Part shown: piece by piece, positions 59,936 to 64,000 of the stretch
Layout of the letters: every line of letters starts with the position of its first letter
How positions within the stretch are numbered: the first letter of the stretch is position 1
Assembly: GCA_030737835.1 (NCBI GenBank)
Contig: CM060849.1
Location: 17,202,334 to 17,266,333 of the forward strand
Origin: Acorus gramineus
Lineage: Eukaryota; Streptophyta; Magnoliopsida; Acorales; Acoraceae
Direction of reading: 5' to 3'
Length of the DNA stretch: 64,000 bases
Notes under the pieces: generated by a model
What the model was told of the DNA's origin: nothing
Databases searched by the model: none
The model's input: only the letters and a program-made list of their open reading frames with translations
Made by a program: the position numbers and the translations under genes

Positions 59936-62911
59936 TTATTCAGTCTCTTCATATAATCGCATGATCGATCTCTGTTGATGACTGTCTCCAGCGTCGACTG
60001 AAGAAGCTCGATCTGATTGGACTAATAAGTGAAGAAGATCATATGAAGGGCTAGACTGAGAAATACCCTTCCTTTTCAGGTCCAAAGGTTCCCAAACGCG
60101 GGTCTGTGGATTTGATGAAGAAGTGAATGAACTACCAGACTTTCGAAGATGCATCCGATACTTCTGAAACATGCGATCAACAAAACAAAAAAAGGTTAGT
60201 CTCATTTTCCAAGTCAACAAAGTTAAAGACTAATGAGAGAAATTAATTAAGGGCAATTTGCATAAATAACCCTGTAATATTTGCAAAAAGAAAATCTAGC
60301 TAGATTGGATTTTAGGATAACTTGTAAAATGGGAAAAAATTTGAATGATTTACCATGATAGTCATAAAAAATCATTGAAAATAAAATGTAAAGGAATAAA
60401 AACCATAAAAATTTCTTAAATGCTTGCATGTTAGTAGACAAGGAGACGGGGGAACATTTTTAAAAAGTAAGGTTATTTGTGCAAATTGCCCCGAAATTAA
60501 AGGCAGTTGAAGAGATGGTATGGGGAAAAAATGGACACATGAAATACACACACACATACTTGCAAATGACTTTTCACTTCATCATTTGTCAGCCCATCAA
60601 CTTTCATTAGTTCCCTAATCTGTTTTGGAGTAGCAACTGAACAGGTAAGACAACTGAAAAGGTAAGATCAATATAGATATTAATGAACATCAGTAATATC
60701 AATGAATGTAGTGCTGGAGTCAGAAATTTGATGGCAACCTTCTAACTAAAGATCATTAATTTTTCCCTATTAATAATATTCACATGGTACATTCTTTTCA
60801 AAGTAAAATTCATTTAATAAACAAAAAAAGAAATATATATCTTTCAACCTCATTAAGAAAAATGAAAGTGAAAGTCTTATAAGACAGACAAAATAGTTAA
60901 AAAAATAATCCAAATAAATAAAGAATATTAACCAAGCAGAGGATCATCTAATTCTCTTCTATCAATGCTTGAATAAATTAATCAAAAACCAATTGGGGAT
61001 GAAGAGCCCAATAAAACTACTTAACCAACAATTAAAATTACCTCTTTTTTTACTAATGAAAATCCAATCTATTTTTTTATCAAACCACATTACTCCAGTA
61101 CAACTAGAGCGGGTTGAGTCAGGTTGAACTCAATCCAAACTCAACCCGAAGTTGATGAAAGCTAATCCAAATCCAATTTAACCTGACCATCAAATCCGAG
61201 AAATTCAACCAGAACCCAACTAACTCGTCGGTTTTAATTCGGGTTCGGATTTAGTTAAGATTGGGTTCAGATAAGTTCAGCCTCCATGCAAACTGTCCTG
61301 GCATTTTCATTAATGACAATAAAATAAAGAATCAAAGTTAAATATATATGTGTGTGTGTGTATTTCTTTTATCTGACCTTCTGAACCGCCGAGATGTTGA
61401 ACAGCATCAACAAATCTGAAGTGGAGCTTGGTCGACCAGCACCTTCTGTCCTTCTTGGGCAGCCGATACAGACCATATGGTGGTGGTGGTTCTTGATGAT
61501 AAGGAAGAAGAGATATGTAACTACTGGTCCCCACCCCTACCTTTCTAAAGGGCGAGACATCCGGTGACCCGAAATCGGATTTCTGTCACCCAAATTATAA
61601 ATGATAATGTTAGGTACAATTCATTTTTCAGTTTTCATTTCAGTCTACACATACTTTTCAAAAAAAAAAAAGTCTAGTTTACACGTGTTAAAAAATATAT
61701 ATATATTCCAATGAATTGCACATACAACTGACCCGTTTTTTATTAATACAAAATTCATGAAGTCTCTCTTTGATTAGTGGAAACATGATTAGTGGCAATG
61801 AGATGGGGTGGATGAAAAATCCGTCCCGACCCCGTCCTATCAGGATGGATTGGTCTCATAAATGTTGGACTCCAACCGGACCCAGGTTTGGATTCAAATA
61901 CAAAATCTGTCAATTTTACCATAAACCATAAATTATCATATATATCTTTCAAAATTTAAATTGTGGTATGTAAATAAAACTAGATCATTATGTAATTTTT
62001 TTTTCTATTAGTGAATACCTACATCAGATAATATTATTATGCAATATAATGATTGAAGGTAATTATTTAGTTTTTTTAAATAAAAAATTATGTATAGCTT
62101 TCTTTTGATTACGAATTCAGACTAGCATTTAAGGCCTTGACACAAAAAAAAAAAAAAAGTTTTTTTAAATAAAAAAATTTAAAATATATATTAAAAATGT
62201 TTGACAGTCGGGATTCTTACCTTAAGACTATCTGGATGGGGTGGATTAGGACAACTTTTTGGGATGGAAAATCAAATATTTGGAACAAGATTTTCTCATC
62301 AGATTTGGGTCCAGGAATGACCAAACTCTTCCCATTACCATCCCTGGTATAGGAGGCATTGATAAACTTTTTTTTTTTTTTTGCAAGTCACTTTATCGCT
62401 AACGCATTAATTGTCTAATGCAATATACATTCTACTATATGTCATTATATATTTTATTATAAAAAATATAAAGTTACATTCATTTAATTGAAGAGCAAAC
62501 TTGTGTAGTGTGCAAAAGTGATTGAGTTGTTTGAGGTAATCTGCAATGTATTATTATTCCATAATTAATGAGATTATGGGAGAAATATGAAACCTATGTT
62601 GGTGATATTGTTGGAATAAAATGTGTAGATTAGGATCTAGAGTATTTACATGGATTTTGATATAGAATTTTGTTTAAATATTAGAAGTACCCACCAAACA
62701 CTAAAAATGAGTTGAATATGGTGAAATGATAACATTAATAAATAGAATAGAATAAAGAAAAGAAAAAAAATAAAAATAAACCTACATACCTCTCCTGCAT
62801 CAGTAAATTTTTCTTTTTGCTTTCCATTACTCCCCACACTCCAAATCTGTGCGCAACTCATCCACCTCTTCTTCTCATCCTCTTCAAGAATTACATTAAA
62901 TGCATCAATAG
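59936..62911 (-). CDS. GARP (G2-like) transcription factor of the HHO/HRS1/NIGT1 type, 5' end missing
   Basis: HHO/NIGT1 proteins are nuclear repressors that link nitrate and phosphate signals. Minus-strand exons seen: 62790-62911, 61378-61582, 60560-60636 and 59936-60163, with phases agreeing. The upstream exon or exons were not found and lie beyond 64000 or are hidden in the intron from 62912 on. The first visible exon has the family's [13 protein letters not shown]. The single Myb-like G2 domain runs [60 protein letters not shown] across three exons. The C-terminal part is Ser-rich; the usual EAR-type repression motif is not obvious in the visible part (DLKRK and LHLLV only). Two transposon remnants lie in its introns. 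Confidence 0.93.
60251..60491. mobile_element. Small MITE in a GARP-gene intron
   Basis: The left end GGGCAATTTGCATAAATAAC and right end (reversed) GGGCAATTTGCACAAATAAC are inverted repeats of about 20 bp, 241 bp apart. TTAA stands directly before the left end. The element sits between the exons at 59936-60163 and 60560-60636. Confidence 0.8.
61100..61290. mobile_element. hAT-like fragment in a GARP-gene intron
   Basis: A segment rich in GGGTTGAGT/CAACCCG and GGGTTCGG motifs, like the body of the element at 46913-47360 but without clear ends. Probably a decayed piece of the same type. Confidence 0.35.
61788..62352. mobile_element. hAT-like element in a GARP-gene intron
   Basis: The left part TAGTGGCAATGAGATGGGG and the reversed right part CAGGGATGGTAATGGG both resemble the common plant hAT end CAGGGATGGCAATGGG. 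The inside is AT-rich. Exact ends and target site are not clear. Confidence 0.45.
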
Positions 62912-64000
62912 CTACAAAACAAAACAAAAATACACTTGTAGATCAAAGTTGAATAAGATATGGATAACAATTTATAAAAAATAAAAAAATTATTTAACAT
63001 AAAAGTCTCTTATTTATAGGAGGTGATAAAAAGAAAGTAATAGATTGGGTAAAATTACACAATTTCATGGGGACCTAAAATACCACTAGATTCGGGGGCG
63101 GCGCTATAATAATGTAGTGGGGCCAATTGACCCTATCACATTTTTTAAAAAAAAATACAAATTACTACCGTCACCCTTTCAAACTATGGCAAACCAACTC
63201 ATAAACATTAAATCTGAACCAACTCTTTCTCTCCCATCAAAAATTATCATACAACGATTTCAAAATATGAAATCTTGTTGATGATAATTGTAAAAGTTTA
63301 AATATTGTAAATCCTCATCTCATGGTTTATTTTTTATTAATGTAAATTGTTGTTCTATTCAAGGGCGAAGCCAAGAAATAAATATGGGGTAGGCTGAATT
63401 AAATTTTATTAAAAAGTAAAATTGATATAAAGAAATCAAATTTATAATCAAAATATATTCAAGAATCACATAGATGTATAATAAACTATATAAATAAACA
63501 TTTTATCATTTTTTGAACTCGAAAAAAGACACACACTAATGTATTTCAGTATATACTTCATTTCATATAACAACAAGAACTTCAATAGAAGAATGCATAG
63601 TTAAAAAAAAAAAAAAACCCAGTATGGACTGCAATTGAGGCTGCACAAGAAGCTGGACAATCATTTTCCATAAGAAAATGTTTAGACTCAGTCATTTTTT
63701 ACATACCATATATGTTTTTATTTAAAAATATATATATATATCTTGATAAATATGATTGTATATTCTAATGAGGTATATAAGCCTGTATTTTGGATTATAA
63801 AATAAACTGAATGCAACAACACCATTTTCCTGTAGTTCCGTATTTGTTCTATTTTCAAACAAAAAAGTTTATTTTTTTATAAATATATAATAAAAGTAGA
63901 CTTTTTGAAACTTTTATTAAATATACTTTTTTAAATAACCTCAAACTTCCTAAAGACGCCATTGACCCAGATTACTTCTATCTATTTTGATATAACTAAA
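62912..64000. other. GARP-gene intron, window edge
   Basis: AT-rich; the 5' exon of the GARP gene was looked for on the minus strand and not recognised. GGGGGCGGCGCTATAATA near 63095 and AAGGGCGAAGCCAAGAAAT near 63361 look like pieces of a plant DNA transposon, but no ends were found. Confidence 0.35.

Noticed and set aside
1-64000. tRNA or rRNA genes, CRISPR arrays, bacterial-type operons, integrated viral genes
   Set aside because: None recognised. The only tRNA-like stretches are SINE-derived, and the repeats are transposon ends, microsatellites or old duplications.

Overview
This is a nuclear chromosome window from a flowering plant. It holds spliced plant-type genes (ASY1, a plant HEMA relative, an LBD factor, a HHO/NIGT1-type GARP factor, OSB), plant-type LINE, SINE, hAT and other inverted-repeat elements, and long AT-rich spacers. 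Several genes have GC-rich first exons followed by AT-rich introns. That would fit a non-grass monocot, but this is only an inference. There is no bacterial, organellar or viral gene content.

Layout. 1-5050 (minus): ASY1, the meiotic HORMA-domain axis protein, with 18 exons traced and the 3' end outside the window; a 589-bp inverted-repeat element full of palindromes sits in one intron. 5743-6505: LINE fragment. 7059-10270 (minus): VHA-e, a V-ATPase membrane subunit, with a tandem duplication in intron 1. 11342-12022: GC-ended hAT-like element; about 12250-12450: SINE. 12541-14673 (minus): MES/SABP2-type methylesterase. 15058-15510: possible short transcription unit. 16222-19151: dead 5'-truncated LINE with perfect 16-bp target duplications. 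19882-22965 (minus): a glutamyl-tRNA reductase (HEMA) paralog. 26210-27397 (plus): single-exon F-box/DUF295 protein. 28005-31400: MITEs and AT-rich spacer. 31418-39907 (plus): YODA-group MAPKKK, 11 exons. 41409-43010: foldback element, U6 snRNA pseudogene and a second copy of the 28-kb MITE. 44576-45316 (plus): class I LOB-domain factor. 45467-47713: two hAT-like elements and a SINE, each with target duplications. 48-54 kb: gene-poor, with a diverged triplicated repeat. 54150-56164 (plus): OSB organellar ssDNA-binding protein. 59936-62911 and beyond (minus): HHO/NIGT1-type GARP factor, 5' end outside the window.

The genes are independent plant loci and not a pathway cluster. The most unusual one is the HEMA paralog. 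It keeps an open reading frame and good splice sites. However, the catalytic-cysteine motif reads S-T-S-N-G instead of S-T-C-N-R, and the whole NADPH-binding Rossmann domain is missing: the N-terminal catalytic fold runs directly into the C-terminal dimerization helices inside one exon. It looks like a plastid pseudoenzyme of tetrapyrrole synthesis. A decayed second copy of its first exon lies in intron 1.

Exon boundaries were worked out by hand from GT/AG sites, reading phase and remembered family sequence, and every complete gene model sums to a whole number of codons. No alignment, expression or database search was run.
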